40,059 nt of DNA from Myxococcales bacterium (GCA_016716835.1 JADJUW010000005.1:1-40059), one strand, 5' to 3'. Positions 21,902 to 31,682 are shown, numbered from the stretch's first letter. Translations and numbers: made by a program. The notes: generated from the letters alone by a model not told the origin.

Positions 21902-24336
21902 TTGCTAGCGCCCGCCTTTTTAAACGTCTCTTCCATGGCGCGCCTCATGGAGCCGCGCTCATCCGGAAACTCTCCAAGCTCGCGCAGTTGCCGGTCGATT
22001 TCGTTGGCGATTTCCATGCGACTCATCCTGGCTGTCTTCTTTTTCCAGTCATCGCCAAAGATAGTGCGCATCAGCCCATCGCTTGGCATCGTGACCATGA
22101 ACTCGGATTGCTCCCATGCCTTGGTTTCTGGGCCAATCTTGCTCATTCGGAAATGGCGAGCCGCTTTCTTGTATTGGTCGATTGTGCTCTTGATGGACCC
22201 GTCTTCCACAGGAGTAGCCTCAACTGCGCGCAGTCGTGTTTCAAGAGCACTGAGCAGCTCTTTTTTACCAGGAGCGTCGCTGGGTAGGCTGTGGGTTTTG
22301 CTGAACGCAGTCGCCAGCTCCTCACGCATCCTAGCCTTTGATTCTTTTGTCAGCGTACCGCGTTCCCCGCTTTGGCTGACCCACGCCTGTTCCGATGTGT
22401 AAGCCTTTCCGGATGGCGTGCCCTCCAGCGCCCTCGACATAAAAGACGACAGAAGGCCGCCGCCACCGGCAGCCGGCAGCGGTTGCTGCACCTTCCTGAC
22501 TGCCCTATTCCCATTTTCGTCAATATACGGAACTTCCACTTCTTCTGTCGACTGACCTGAAAGAGCGGTTGCCGTCTGCATCGACTCCGCCTTCTCAAAC
22601 TCCCGCTTTCTGTCCGCAGCAGAGTCAGCAAGCTCCCTACCGGTCATCCATTTTGGCATCGGGTCGTCGACGTGAATCGCCGGCCTGATTTTGGTCATGA
22701 ATGAGTCGCGAGCCAGAGCGTCGCCTATGTCGAGCATCTTTCTAACGTCAGCGACATCGATTCTCATCGTTCTGATTTTGTCGATTGCTCCACCACGAAA
22801 CTCAAGGATAAAAGCCCCGTTGCCAATGGAGACATCCTGGTCAGACAGGCGACCATCGTCGCGCCGCTTTGCAATCGTAAAGGCGATGTCAACCAAGGCT
22901 GCGCCAAGCTCTGAGTCCTTGGTTATGAGCGCGGGCAGCTTCCCATCTGGGTATCCGGCGAGGGCCGTGTATGCGCGACCATGAGCACGCGCGCTGGTGT
23001 TTGCGTTGTCGTTCACTTCTACGATGATTTTGTTGGCTTCTTTGAGGTCAGGGTTCGGCCTGACGTACTGCACGCCGCCACTCGTCGTGTAGGCGCCCGT
23101 CGTCACGTTTGCCACGGGGATTGCGCCCGGAGGCGCCGTGCCAGGCGCCGTTCCTCCACCGCCGCCACCGCCACCGCCACCGCCGCCACCGCCGCGACGC
23201 GCTCCGCCGGCAGACATGGCCAGCTTTTGCTCCGCGAGCTGTAGCTCATCGAGTTGCATGGTCTGAGCCAGAAAGGTGTCACTGGCCTTGGCTGACGTCT
23301 CGGCGACAACTGTCGCTGCTTTCAGGGTCGCTTCCTTTGCATCGGCTGACGTGGCAGCACTGGTGGCGTCGACCATTGCCATCTTGTAGAGCGACACGTA
23401 CCGCGACTGTTTCATCTTGTAGCGACGCTCAAGACTGTCACCACGCAGCGCGATGATGTCGCGTACACTCTTGGTTCGCTCGCGCGCGGCGCCAAGCTCA
23501 CGGGACATACGGCCTTCCTGCAACGCGATGTCGCGCTCGATGTAGGCGTCGAGCCGCGCGGTTATCGCGGGGACTTCTTCGGGCTTAGAGAGGGCTTGAA
23601 GGGCCGCGACAATGAAGAAGAGGGCTTTTTGGCCGTCTGACTGGTTTTCCCAGAAACGCTTTGGGTCTGGTTCACGCGCAGCCAGTTGCGCAACTTCTTC
23701 GTCGGCCTGAGCGATTCGGTTTTCTGCGAAAACTCGGATGCTGGCTTGCTCTTGGTCAAACCTTTCAGCTTCGGCGGCTTGCTTCTCATGTAGTTCTTTC
23801 TCGGCGATGGCCGACAGCTCGATGGCGTTCAGGCGCTCTTCTTTAATCAACTCTTGCTGCTTGAGCAGTTCTCTTTGCGCTTCTAGCTTCGAGACGAGGG
23901 AGGCGCCAGCAAAGTCTCTCTTTGTCTCAACGTCGGCGTACTTCGGGACAAGCGCATCGGCGCTAATCGAGAGCGACGTGTTGCCTGACTCGGAAACGGC
24001 TGGGTCGGTCGGCGCGACCGGGGCAGCGACCGGCTGCTCCTCCTGCATCTCGACTTGACCTGGCGTCGTAACGACTTCGCCGGCACCAGGCGCAACCGTA
24101 ACAGGCGGCAGTTGCTCCGCCTCGGTGACGCCTTCCACTGGCAGGTCCGATGGGGCCGCCACGGGGGCGTCGATTTGCTCCTGTGGGGTGTCAGCCGGCC
24201 CAGGGCGCACGGCCCCGCTGAGGACCGCGGCCAGCGACTCCTCGTTGATTTCGTCAATACTCTTTGGGGCAAACGGGCGTTTCTGCCCGGTCACCGCGCC
24301 TCGGAGGTCTTCGCCAAGGGCGTCATAGATGCCCAT
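21898..24336 (-). CDS. Internal virion protein with poly-glycine linker
   Basis: 812 residues. The N-terminal 130 residues are Pro/Ala/Glu-rich and disordered. About 140-375 is a long charged coiled coil. Residues 382-395 are fourteen consecutive glycines, and the C-terminal 400 residues are mixed helical (including KIGPETKAWEQSEFMV). Start and stop overlap the adjacent genes. It lies between other ejection-type proteins and is probably an ejected or core protein; no enzymatic motif noticed. Confidence 0.65.
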   Translation of the reverse strand: MGIYDALGEDLRGAVTGQKRPFAPKSIDEINEESLAAVLSGAVRPGPADTPQEQIDAPVAAPSDLPVEGVTEAEQLPPVTVAPGAGEVVTTPGQVEMQEEQPVAAPVAPTDPAVSESGNTSLSISADALVPKYADVETKRDFAGASLVSKLEAQRELLKQQELIKEERLNAIELSAIAEKELHEKQAAEAERFDQEQASIRVFAENRIAQADEEVAQLAAREPDPKRFWENQSDGQKALFFIVAALQALSKPEEVPAITARLDAYIERDIALQEGRMSRELGAARERTKSVRDIIALRGDSLERRYKMKQSRYVSLYKMAMVDATSAATSADAKEATLKAATVVAETSAKASDTFLAQTMQLDELQLAEQKLAMSAGGARRGGGGGGGGGGGGGGTAPGTAPPGAIPVANVTTGAYTTSGGVQYVRPNPDLKEANKIIVEVNDNANTSARAHGRAYTALAGYPDGKLPALITKDSELGAALVDIAFTIAKRRDDGRLSDQDVSIGNGAFILEFRGGAIDKIRTMRIDVADVRKMLDIGDALARDSFMTKIRPAIHVDDPMPKWMTGRELADSAADRKREFEKAESMQTATALSGQSTEEVEVPYIDENGNRAVRKVQQPLPAAGGGGLLSSFMSRALEGTPSGKAYTSEQAWVSQSGERGTLTKESKARMREELATAFSKTHSLPSDAPGKKELLSALETRLRAVEATPVEDGSIKSTIDQYKKAARHFRMSKIGPETKAWEQSEFMVTMPSDGLMRTIFGDDWKKKTARMSRMEIANEIDRQLRELGEFPDERGSMRRAMEETFKKAGASK

Positions 24337-24989
24337 TAGTAGTTCCCCCCGTTGTAGCTAGCGCGGTTGCGGCGCTTGGCCTCGTCGTCGTCTCCGCCGC
24401 CACCGGATTGCGAGATGTCCCACGCAGCCTGGCCAACCTGCGCTGGCACGGCGAGCTTGTCGAGCGGGTTCTTCGCGTCTGGCGTGCCCTTGATGACGTT
24501 GAGCTCAAGCTCTTCGCGGGCGCCCTGTGCGGACTGCGCGCTGCCAATGACGTTGGCCAGCGCCTGCCGCGCGCGTGCCTGCTCATCCGCTTTCGCAGCG
24601 AGCCCGCCCTGGTGGCCGGCGGCGACGTTGATTCGAGCGGCGTTTTGCGAGTTGAGTACAGACGCGACGCTGCCGCGGCCCGTCGACGCCAGGCCGCCGA
24701 GGCGTGCATTACCGTGCTTGACTTCGCGCATGGTCTGGCCGTACGCCTGGCCCTTGCCGTTTGCCGTGCGTTCCAATGAGCGAATGAGCGACGCCCGGCT
24801 GTCATCAAGCGCGTTGAAGCCCTGGTTTTCTGCTCGAGTCCCCGCTTGATACAACTGACCGTTCGATGGGCTGGTCGGTCGAACAGCAGGCGCCGGGGCC
24901 GGGTAGCCGCCGTAGTTGCTGCCTTGCGGTCGCGGGCGCGGTGGCCGGCCCTCGTCGTCTTCTTCGTATGGATTGTTGTAGCCCGCCAT
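24336..24989 (-). CDS. Internal virion protein (217 aa)
   Basis: A strong AGGAGG site precedes ATG 24989. The N-terminal 50 residues are Pro/Gly/Tyr-rich and disordered (NNPYEEDDEGRPPRPRPQG). The remainder is Ala/Gln-rich helix (DEQARARQALANVIGSAQSAQG). The style and order match the smaller ejection proteins (P22 gp7/gp20-like, T7 gp14/15-like); no direct homology is claimed. Confidence 0.65.
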   Translation of the reverse strand: MAGYNNPYEEDDEGRPPRPRPQGSNYGGYPAPAPAVRPTSPSNGQLYQAGTRAENQGFNALDDSRASLIRSLERTANGKGQAYGQTMREVKHGNARLGGLASTGRGSVASVLNSQNAARINVAAGHQGGLAAKADEQARARQALANVIGSAQSAQGAREELELNVIKGTPDAKNPLDKLAVPAQVGQAAWDISQSGGGGDDDEAKRRNRASYNGGNY

Positions 24990-25001
24990 GGAGTCCTCCT
25001 A

Positions 25002-25526
25002 TTATTTCCCGAACATTCCAGACAGGGCGCTCGCGGCGCCGCTGACGGCCCCTTTGAGAACCGAGCCCTTTTTGCCACGGGCATCTTCGTACATGCCGGC
25101 AGCTTCGAGGCGTAGCTGCTTGCGACGCAGCATGTCGGCTTCAGTCTGAGTCATGACACGGCCAGCGTCGGCCATGTTGCTTGTGCGCTCGGCGGCAACG
25201 TTCTTGCCAAGGACGCTCGCGAGCTTCTCGTCGGAGTCACGGAACATGGAGTCACGGATGCCAGCGGCGCCGCCGGCCTCGGCCACGCGAGCATCGCGGT
25301 TGATGTCGGTGCGGTCCATGGCAGCCTGTGCCGTCGACTGGTCGAATCCGCCCTTGGCAAGCGTACGCGCGAGCGCGTCTTGGCTGGCCCCATGTAGGCG
25401 CTCATAGCCAAACCGCCTGTCGCCAATCTGGCGCATGATGCTGTTTTGCTTTTTGTTGACAGAATTTTGCTTAATCGCACCGCCAAGTGCGCCAGCAGCT
25501 CCTGCGATGATTGCTCCCCACACCAT
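25002..25526 (-). CDS. Internal virion protein, T7 gp14-like style
   Basis: 174 residues beginning with a hydrophobic Gly/Ala stretch (MVWGAIIAGAAGALGGAIKQ), then a polar Ala/Arg-rich helical body and a Gly/Ala C-terminus (KGAVSGAASALSGMFGK). This is the usual look of the small ejection protein that first crosses the outer membrane in short-tailed phages. It starts just after the nozzle gene stop. Confidence 0.65.
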   Translation of the reverse strand: MVWGAIIAGAAGALGGAIKQNSVNKKQNSIMRQIGDRRFGYERLHGASQDALARTLAKGGFDQSTAQAAMDRTDINRDARVAEAGGAAGIRDSMFRDSDEKLASVLGKNVAAERTSNMADAGRVMTQTEADMLRRKQLRLEAAGMYEDARGKKGSVLKGAVSGAASALSGMFGK

Positions 25527-25527
25527 A

Positions 25528-28500
25528 TTAGAAATCCTCCGGGTCGACTGTATGTGCTGTGTATTTTGCTACGTCAACCATGACGTCTGCCGCCAGCGTG
25601 TGGACCTCGATCTTGCCGCTGTACTGGATTCCCCCGTCCTCAACGACAGTCAAGTCTACCACATGCCTGTGGGTGGACGCCTTACGTCTTCCAAGGTGGA
25701 TTTGCCACCGGAACCCGATGCTATCCCGCTGGTTGGTGACGTAGTTGGACCGCACGGCCTTGATGACTTCTTCCGACTCGTCGTTGTCAAAGTCTGGATT
25801 CAGGTCGTACAATGTGTTCGATGTGATGGTTGTGAGCGCGCCGCCAGTGGTCCCGTCATAGCCATCCATCATGATTCTGCGAACGCTGGACACAACAAAC
25901 CGACCGCCGTAGTTGCACCAGCCGGTGTCAATTCGGTAGGCCATTGCGCTGTAGTGCGCGTCGTCGTCTTCTGGCGATGGGATGAAGTGCGCGCCGCCGA
26001 CTATCACAGCCCCAGCAAAACGCCCGTAAACCGGGCAAGCGACGCTGTTTGTGGCCCCGTCAACTAGCCATGAGCACCAGCGGTCGGCGCCGATGTCGTA
26101 CACGAGGATATTGGCCTCCGTGCCCGTCCCCAGGGATAGAATAAGGCCGTAGCGCGTGGAGTAGTACCCGCTGGCGTTCTCAAAGTCGAAGCCGCTGGCC
26201 TTCGAGCCAATTTCGTTCACGCTGCCGTTGAACAGGATGCAACCATCCTTGTGCGGGATGATGAGCCCCGCCGGCGTCTCGATTGGAGCGCACGATGGGT
26301 TCACGCCCGACAGGATGTTGTAGTGGGCGAGCGAGAAGCCGCCGCCAGCTGCATCTGGAAGCCCGCCGTTGATGCCGAGCACCGCGCGGTCAGTCGCCAC
26401 GAGGATGTCGTCTGCGTTTGGTGCGATTCCAATGATAGAGCCATAGGCGTACGGGATTTTGACAGCCACGTCGGGCAAGCACATCGGCAGCGCATCGTCG
26501 CCAAGCGGAATCTGTGATGGATAGACGGCGTCCTGCGTGGCGATGACTGGGCGGCCCTGCACAACGGCAATGCTGCGCATCCCGGCCATGTGATAGCCCT
26601 GGAGTGACTCGCCGCCGCCGGTTGGGTCGAGCGATGAGTTAGCGAGCAGCGTTGGCGGGATGCGGAAGTCCACGACCGACGCCGACCCAAAAGTGGATTC
26701 AGTCGTTGGGTCGTAGTAGCCGTCAGCGGTCACCGAGTCGAGATAGAAGAAGTCGCCAGCGCCGTTGGCAGGCGATGCGTTGCGGTAGACGCGAATCTCG
26801 CAGCCACCACACGTCCACGGGTTGTAGTAGAACGTCGCGGTGACGTCCTTGTCCAGTGCCGACGTAACATTGAGGATTTGTGTTCTGCCGGCAACGTAAC
26901 TTTCTTTGCCGCCGCATGTAGCGACGATGACGGCGCGGTAGGAGACAATTGTGGACGCTGGCCAGTTGTTTTCGCGCGTCACGACACTACCCGACGTCGT
27001 GGCGGACGGCACCGGGCGGTCAGGCGACACGGTGATGACAGACTTGCCTGTGACATCGAGCGAGAATCCATGCGCAAACGATGTGACGCTGTGCCCAGTC
27101 TTCACGCACGACAGCGTGACTGTCTTGATGTCGAATAAAACGAACTGGTCTTGCTGGAGCATACCAGTCGTTGAGATTAGACCGCCGGCTGTCTCACTGA
27201 ATGCTGGTCCTTGCTCATAGCTGCCAACGGGCAGAACGACATACCGCTCGTCAACCCACCCAGATAAAATGTTGTACATCCTGCTTTGCTCGGCGGCTGA
27301 GTGTCTCTCTGCGAGACTATTGAGTGTAGCTGACACATCTATCGCCTTGCAGATGAAAATGGCGGCTAACTTGTTGATCTCCTTGTTAGCAGCATACCCG
27401 TCTGATGGAAACGACTTAAATTCCCCAACTCGGTAGATGTTCTGGCCAATGCAAACGAGGCCGCCAGAGGATACGCCGGACAGCAGCCTGTAGTCGGATG
27501 CCGGCGGCCTGAATGGTTTTGTGTCAGCGTCGGAGTCATGGAATGTTCTCGGGAAGAACGCCGCCCCGACAATCGTGCTGCCTGACATCACGTACGCCCT
27601 GACCTGCGACTGACCATGGAGCGTGTACAGGTAGTCGCCATTCCACGTGGCCGAGTCTGGCGATGTGAACCCTTCTTCGCATAGAATGATGTTGTCGTTG
27701 CACGTGAGAGTCCTCGCGTCTACTGTGTTCGCTCCAGCGGCAACTTCATAGGACGCAACGCTGACAAGGGTGGACAGGTCTCGTCTATAGAACCCGATGT
27801 ACTCCTGACTGTTCCTTTTTCCGAACGTGGCGATGCGCAGCTCCGTCTCGCACCCACTACTAATGCTCACTAGTTTCAGGCCATCGTTCGTCGTTGCGCC
27901 AATGCCTGTTCCGAACGCAGGGGTAATCGTCGCTTGCGTTGCAGCGTTAATTGTCGTCGGCGTAGACGTAGTTGAGCCAGTAAGTAGTACGGCATTTGAA
28001 ACATCAAACCGGTACACCAGCAGCGTCGCCGCTGTCGACCCACCGTCTGACCTTGCCAGATACAGCGTTGTGCCGACAACTCGCGCATCCCACCCATGAA
28101 CATACGGGATGTCAACGCCAGCGGTAGTTCGCAGCTTGAAGGCGTAAGACTTGCGACCAAATGACCAAAACAGCAAGAATCTGCTCGCCACAGAGTCGGC
28201 GGAGATATATATCGCGGTGCCAACGGCCCTGGTAACACTGGCGTCTGGGTACATTTGGTTGTAGCCAGAGTAGTTTCTGTGCGCGGGCTCGCTGACAACC
28301 TGGTGTTTGTGCAAGTGATACAAGCCGCCGCCACTGGCTGTCTTTCCGAGCGGCGCGCTCACGTACAAGTCATCGCCAGAGCCAGCGATGCTCGATGGGT
28401 AGATGGCGCCGAACTCCATCAGCTTTGTCGCGGCCTTTGGCTCCGGAATGTTCGTCGCGTGCCAGTAGGTCTTGATGGTCCGCTGCGTATCTGTGGCCTC

Positions 28501-28848
28501 ACGCTTCAGCTCATAGACCACGCGGTGTGTACCAAGCCCAGGGTCAGGCATCGTGGACGTCATGATGCCAGGTTGGTTTCCGACGCCAAAGACGCGCTCG
28601 CCGTCCGTCGCCACGTTTGTGATTGTGACCGGCGTGTCTGATTCCGTCGTCGGCGGCAGTTCCACAAGCGGGTCGTAGCCAGCATTGATTGCCGTTGCCG
28701 CCGGCCTGCCAACCAGCGTATCACCGTCGTAGTATAGGTCGCGCAGCAGGCGCGGAATCATTGCCTGGTCCTTTGCACGGCCACGGCTTGTCACCTGGCC
28801 CTTTTGCAGGTCGAAGTAGACCGGCTTGTACCCCGACGAGTTGCTCAT
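25528..28848 (-). CDS. Tail nozzle / stabilisation protein (P22 gp10-like position)
   Basis: 1106 residues, beta-rich throughout, with many short repeated strand motifs that suggest a propeller-like fold (for example GVDIPYVHGWDARVVGTTLYLARSDGG). About 640-740 is an FN3-like segment (SYRAVIVATCGGKESYVAG) of the kind seen in podovirus nozzle proteins. It is more than twice the P22 gp10 length. ATG 28848 overlaps the upstream stop; the longer frame starts with arginine-rich shadow. Order after the adaptor and before ejection proteins supports the nozzle call. Confidence 0.65.
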   Translation of the reverse strand: MSNSSGYKPVYFDLQKGQVTSRGRAKDQAMIPRLLRDLYYDGDTLVGRPAATAINAGYDPLVELPPTTESDTPVTITNVATDGERVFGVGNQPGIMTSTMPDPGLGTHRVVYELKREATDTQRTIKTYWHATNIPEPKAATKLMEFGAIYPSSIAGSGDDLYVSAPLGKTASGGGLYHLHKHQVVSEPAHRNYSGYNQMYPDASVTRAVGTAIYISADSVASRFLLFWSFGRKSYAFKLRTTAGVDIPYVHGWDARVVGTTLYLARSDGGSTAATLLVYRFDVSNAVLLTGSTTSTPTTINAATQATITPAFGTGIGATTNDGLKLVSISSGCETELRIATFGKRNSQEYIGFYRRDLSTLVSVASYEVAAGANTVDARTLTCNDNIILCEEGFTSPDSATWNGDYLYTLHGQSQVRAYVMSGSTIVGAAFFPRTFHDSDADTKPFRPPASDYRLLSGVSSGGLVCIGQNIYRVGEFKSFPSDGYAANKEINKLAAIFICKAIDVSATLNSLAERHSAAEQSRMYNILSGWVDERYVVLPVGSYEQGPAFSETAGGLISTTGMLQQDQFVLFDIKTVTLSCVKTGHSVTSFAHGFSLDVTGKSVITVSPDRPVPSATTSGSVVTRENNWPASTIVSYRAVIVATCGGKESYVAGRTQILNVTSALDKDVTATFYYNPWTCGGCEIRVYRNASPANGAGDFFYLDSVTADGYYDPTTESTFGSASVVDFRIPPTLLANSSLDPTGGGESLQGYHMAGMRSIAVVQGRPVIATQDAVYPSQIPLGDDALPMCLPDVAVKIPYAYGSIIGIAPNADDILVATDRAVLGINGGLPDAAGGGFSLAHYNILSGVNPSCAPIETPAGLIIPHKDGCILFNGSVNEIGSKASGFDFENASGYYSTRYGLILSLGTGTEANILVYDIGADRWCSWLVDGATNSVACPVYGRFAGAVIVGGAHFIPSPEDDDAHYSAMAYRIDTGWCNYGGRFVVSSVRRIMMDGYDGTTGGALTTITSNTLYDLNPDFDNDESEEVIKAVRSNYVTNQRDSIGFRWQIHLGRRKASTHRHVVDLTVVEDGGIQYSGKIEVHTLAADVMVDVAKYTAHTVDPEDF

Positions 28849-29105
28849 TTGACCCACCTGAGCTTCACGTCGCCGGCGGCGCTGGCCGTGACGTTCCAAT
28901 AGGTTGTCGTGAACGACTGTAGTGACAGCGTGCCGGCCTCGTTGACGAGGATTTCGACGCCAGCTGGGATGCCTTGCTGCCGATGGCGGATGGTGTTCGC
29001 GCCTGACGCAAGTGTGACGGTCGTCGCCGAGCCCTTGTCTAGGGTTCGCGCGATGTTGCGCATGGCCCGCGTGGAAGCCCTGCCTGTGACGATAATGCGA
29101 GCCAT
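28845..29105 (-). CDS. Unknown 86-aa structural protein
   Basis: A basic N-terminal helix (TGRASTRAMRNIARTLD) is followed by a small beta domain (ATTVTLASGANTIRHRQQGIPAGVEILVNEAGTLSLQS) ending in WVK. It lies between adaptor and nozzle genes with overlapping ends, so it is probably a small connector or head protein. Confidence 0.65.
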   Translation of the reverse strand: MARIIVTGRASTRAMRNIARTLDKGSATTVTLASGANTIRHRQQGIPAGVEILVNEAGTLSLQSFTTTYWNVTASAAGDVKLRWVK

Positions 29106-29794
29106 TATTCTATCTCCCGTGTCGACACCCGGTGAAACATCCGCTCCCAGCTTCCGCCGAGCACCTTGCTCGATTGGAACATGTCGAGCGTGTCAGCTTC
29201 TTCGTTCATCCGCGAAACGGCGTCGTTGTAGAGCATCATGAGCCCATCGGTGTTCTCGTGGTCGCGCGCGAGCAGGCGAATGGCTGCCCACAGCGTAGGT
29301 ATCTCTTCCCAGCCGCTTGGGAAGTAGATGAAATCATCCGGGTCAGCGAGCAGCGATGGCCTCGGCATCAACGGGATGTACCGGACGCGCATCGTGCCGG
29401 CTGTCGGCAGCGTGCCGTGCAGGTGAATGTTGTGCGCGAATGGGTGGTAGACGATCTGCTCCGTGTACTCCAGGCCGTACTCGGATGCGCCCTTGTATGG
29501 CGCCGCAAATGGGTTCGCGCGATGAATCGGGCGCGTCGATGAACCTGTGACGATTTCTATGGCAACGGTGCGCTCGCGAGCGTTCGAGGCGTAGGACGCG
29601 GCGCCGGTCAGCGTGATGTCCTGCGATGAAACGTACAGCCAGCTCAACCGGCGCAGCATCATCGCCCAGTACTTATTCATCCCGTAGTCCAGTTCACGGT
29701 TGATTTCGGAGTTGTCTGCGCGAATCTCCGCATTCTTGTAGTCGGCGTAGAACCTGACCATTCGTTGCATTTCAGCAATTGTTATCTCTCTCAT
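29105..29794 (-). CDS. Head-tail adaptor protein (gp4/gp11-like)
   Basis: 229 residues. An N-terminal helix (TIAEMQRMVRFYADYKN) and INRELDYGMNKYWAMMLRRLSW are followed by a central beta region and C-terminal helices with RLLARDHENTDGLMMLYNDAVSRM. Short helical N-terminus, beta insertion and helical C-terminus between capsid and nozzle is the pattern of T7 gp11 / P22 gp4 adaptors that ring the portal. Confidence 0.65.
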   Translation of the reverse strand: MREITIAEMQRMVRFYADYKNAEIRADNSEINRELDYGMNKYWAMMLRRLSWLYVSSQDITLTGAASYASNARERTVAIEIVTGSSTRPIHRANPFAAPYKGASEYGLEYTEQIVYHPFAHNIHLHGTLPTAGTMRVRYIPLMPRPSLLADPDDFIYFPSGWEEIPTLWAAIRLLARDHENTDGLMMLYNDAVSRMNEEADTLDMFQSSKVLGGSWERMFHRVSTREIE

Positions 29795-29812
29795 GGTCGG
29801 ACTCCTTGTCTA

Positions 29813-29866
29813 CTAACGGCCTAAGTGATGCCGCCTGTTACCAAGCGGCATGGGTCAGCCCGTTAG
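29813..29866 (-). other. Nested two-stem hairpin between head genes
   Basis: Outer stem CTAACGG (29813-29819) pairs with CCGTTAG (29860-29866). Inner stem ATGCCGC (29828-29834) pairs with GCGGCAT (29845-29851). The two are separated by symmetric 8-base internal loops. The outer stem touches the stop codon of the 132-aa gene. There is no T run, so it is more likely an RNA processing or stability element than a simple terminator. Confidence 0.6.
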
Positions 29867-30265
29867 CTATTCAAAGCCAACGCGGTCGGGTGCGCGGTGA
29901 ATGACAAACAGCGCGTTGATGGTGTCACCAGACGCAGGTTCGTCAGCAGCGCCGGTATCGCTACAGAAGCGCATCGTGACGGTGCCAGCCGACACGTCGA
30001 TTGCCTTCACCGATGGAATCCACGCAACCGTATCCGTCGTGGTATCAGCCGAGGCAATCGCCGAGCTGAAGAACGGGATGATGGCGTAGGCGCCGCGCAG
30101 GATGTGCGAAGCAATGGTGAAGGTGTACAGGTTGGTGTCGCTGAGGGCGCAGTTGACTGCGTCGTCACCGGCGGCAACCGTGGTAACGGCACCGGAAGCG
30201 CCGATAGTCACTTGCGCGGCGACGATAATGGTTCCGCTTTTTGCTGATTCAACTTTCTTGCTCAT
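29867..30265 (-). CDS. Probable capsid decoration or minor head protein
   Basis: 132 residues, strongly beta-rich with many Ala/Thr/Val (GTIIVAAQVTIGASGAVTTVAAGDD). It lies directly after the major capsid gene with a 13-base gap and its own ribosome site. Small beta proteins in this position are typically head-decoration or capsid-cementing proteins. Confidence 0.6.
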   Translation of the reverse strand: MSKKVESAKSGTIIVAAQVTIGASGAVTTVAAGDDAVNCALSDTNLYTFTIASHILRGAYAIIPFFSSAIASADTTTDTVAWIPSVKAIDVSAGTVTMRFCSDTGAADEPASGDTINALFVIHRAPDRVGFE

Positions 30266-30278
30266 AAGTTCTCCTTAA

Positions 30279-31646
30279 TTAAATGAATGAGGTATCCGAG
30301 ACAGCAGCAACGCCGTTTTGGTATGGGTCAACGCAAACGAGTTGCGACCACGCACGCCAGCGATACTGCACGCCGTCTTCGTCGAGTTGGAAGGCATTGC
30401 CGTTGCCAGCGCCTTCGGTGATTTGAGCAGGGACGCCGCTCGACGTGTGGATGATTTCCCAGGTGTTGCGCTTCAGCAAATAGACGGCGTCGTCTGGGAA
30501 CGAGGCGTCGACCATGAACGGAAGTTGACCGGCTGGAGTCACGATAGACAGCGGCTTACAGTTGATAGCAGCAGCCATTTTCGCGTCGTAAGGCATAACC
30601 TTGTTCCACTGACGCGAAGCGATTTTCGCGTAGGTGTTGAAGCTCATACCGCAAACGTCAGGGATGGAACCAACTTCCATCATGCGACCACCCAGCTCGA
30701 ACAGCAGGTCGTCGATTGGAGCCGTCGAGCCAGTCAGGCGGTGGCCTGCGAGACGCTCCGGGTACAGGTCGCGGTTGTACGTCGAGTTGATGCGGGTCGT
30801 GCCGAGGCCGACCGTGGCAAGCGACGTTGGAACCGTGGTTGGAATCCAGCCAGCAACGCCACAAACGTTGTCGGTGCGAATGGGGCTACCAACAACACCC
30901 ATGACGCCGCGAGCGCCGAGCAAAAGGCCCGATGTCGAGCCCGAGTACGCCGTCAGGACTGGAGCGCCCGAGACGGTGATGATGCCGGTGTTCCGGTCGA
31001 CCGCGGTGACAGTTCCGCCAGCGGCGAGGTTGCCCGTAGGCACGCCAGTGGTGGAAAGGTCACAAACGACGAGAACGGTGTTCTTGGTGAAGAACCGGGT
31101 CATCGACTTGTGTGGGAGCGTGTAGTACAACGCACCAGATGGTGTGTTGATGTCGGCATACGCAATCTTGGCCAGCGCGCCCGAGCCGTTGCCAGCGATT
31201 TTGCGGGCGTACTGGGTGCCGAACCATTGGAGCGAGCCGTTCACCTGGTAGCGGAATTGCGCCGCGAACGCAGCGTCAGGGGACGCCGCGCGAGCGATGA
31301 ACTCGTTGTCCAGGTTGAGCACCGAGTAGTCTTTCGACATTTTGGCGGTGAAGTTCGCCATACCAGTGCCGCGAGCAACGCTGTCAGAGACACCAACGCC
31401 AGCGATAACGTCGGCAAGGTTGTTACCGATGCCGTTAGCTGGGTCGAGCGAAACGGCCCAGGTATAGTCCTGGCCCGGCGCGACTTTTCGCTTCTTGAGG
31501 GATTTAACAAACGGACAATGCAGTTCAAAGTTCGCGTCGATTTGCTCGCGCTTATACGTCTTCTTCAGCGCACCATAGATGCGTGAGAGAACGTCACTAG
31601 ACCCTGCATTGCCAAATGCTTCTACGTCATTGCCTACACTCGCCAT
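30279..31646 (-). CDS. Major capsid protein
   Basis: 455 residues. The size, the position after the scaffold, and the fold-like composition fit a podovirus HK97-fold coat: an N-terminal arm and helix (SDVLSRIYGALKKTYKREQ), then beta/E-loop segments and a C-terminal MPYDAKMAAAINCKPLSIVTPAG region. A 109-base leader with a hairpin (31662-31682) precedes the ribosome site AAGGAT, suggesting separate control for very high expression. No protease motif was seen nearby, so maturation cleavage is unclear. Confidence 0.8.
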   Translation of the reverse strand: MASVGNDVEAFGNAGSSDVLSRIYGALKKTYKREQIDANFELHCPFVKSLKKRKVAPGQDYTWAVSLDPANGIGNNLADVIAGVGVSDSVARGTGMANFTAKMSKDYSVLNLDNEFIARAASPDAAFAAQFRYQVNGSLQWFGTQYARKIAGNGSGALAKIAYADINTPSGALYYTLPHKSMTRFFTKNTVLVVCDLSTTGVPTGNLAAGGTVTAVDRNTGIITVSGAPVLTAYSGSTSGLLLGARGVMGVVGSPIRTDNVCGVAGWIPTTVPTSLATVGLGTTRINSTYNRDLYPERLAGHRLTGSTAPIDDLLFELGGRMMEVGSIPDVCGMSFNTYAKIASRQWNKVMPYDAKMAAAINCKPLSIVTPAGQLPFMVDASFPDDAVYLLKRNTWEIIHTSSGVPAQITEGAGNGNAFQLDEDGVQYRWRAWSQLVCVDPYQNGVAAVSDTSFI

Positions 31647-31661
31647 ATAAAAATCCTTTTT

Positions 31662-31682
31662 GCTCCGCTAAAGCGTTGGAGC
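31662..31682 (-). other. Hairpin in the capsid gene leader
   Basis: GCTCC (31662-31666) pairs with GGAGC (31678-31682), and GCT with AGC inside, 16 bases before the capsid ATG. On the transcript it is followed by AAAAAGGATTTTTAT including the ribosome site. The 31647-31755 gap is the longest inside the late operon. I could not identify a promoter there. Confidence 0.45.

Noticed and set aside
30318..31586. A 422-residue open frame on the plus strand
   Set aside because: It is fully antisense to the major capsid gene; its Val/Arg/His-rich content is the complement of capsid codons, and it lacks a ribosome site.
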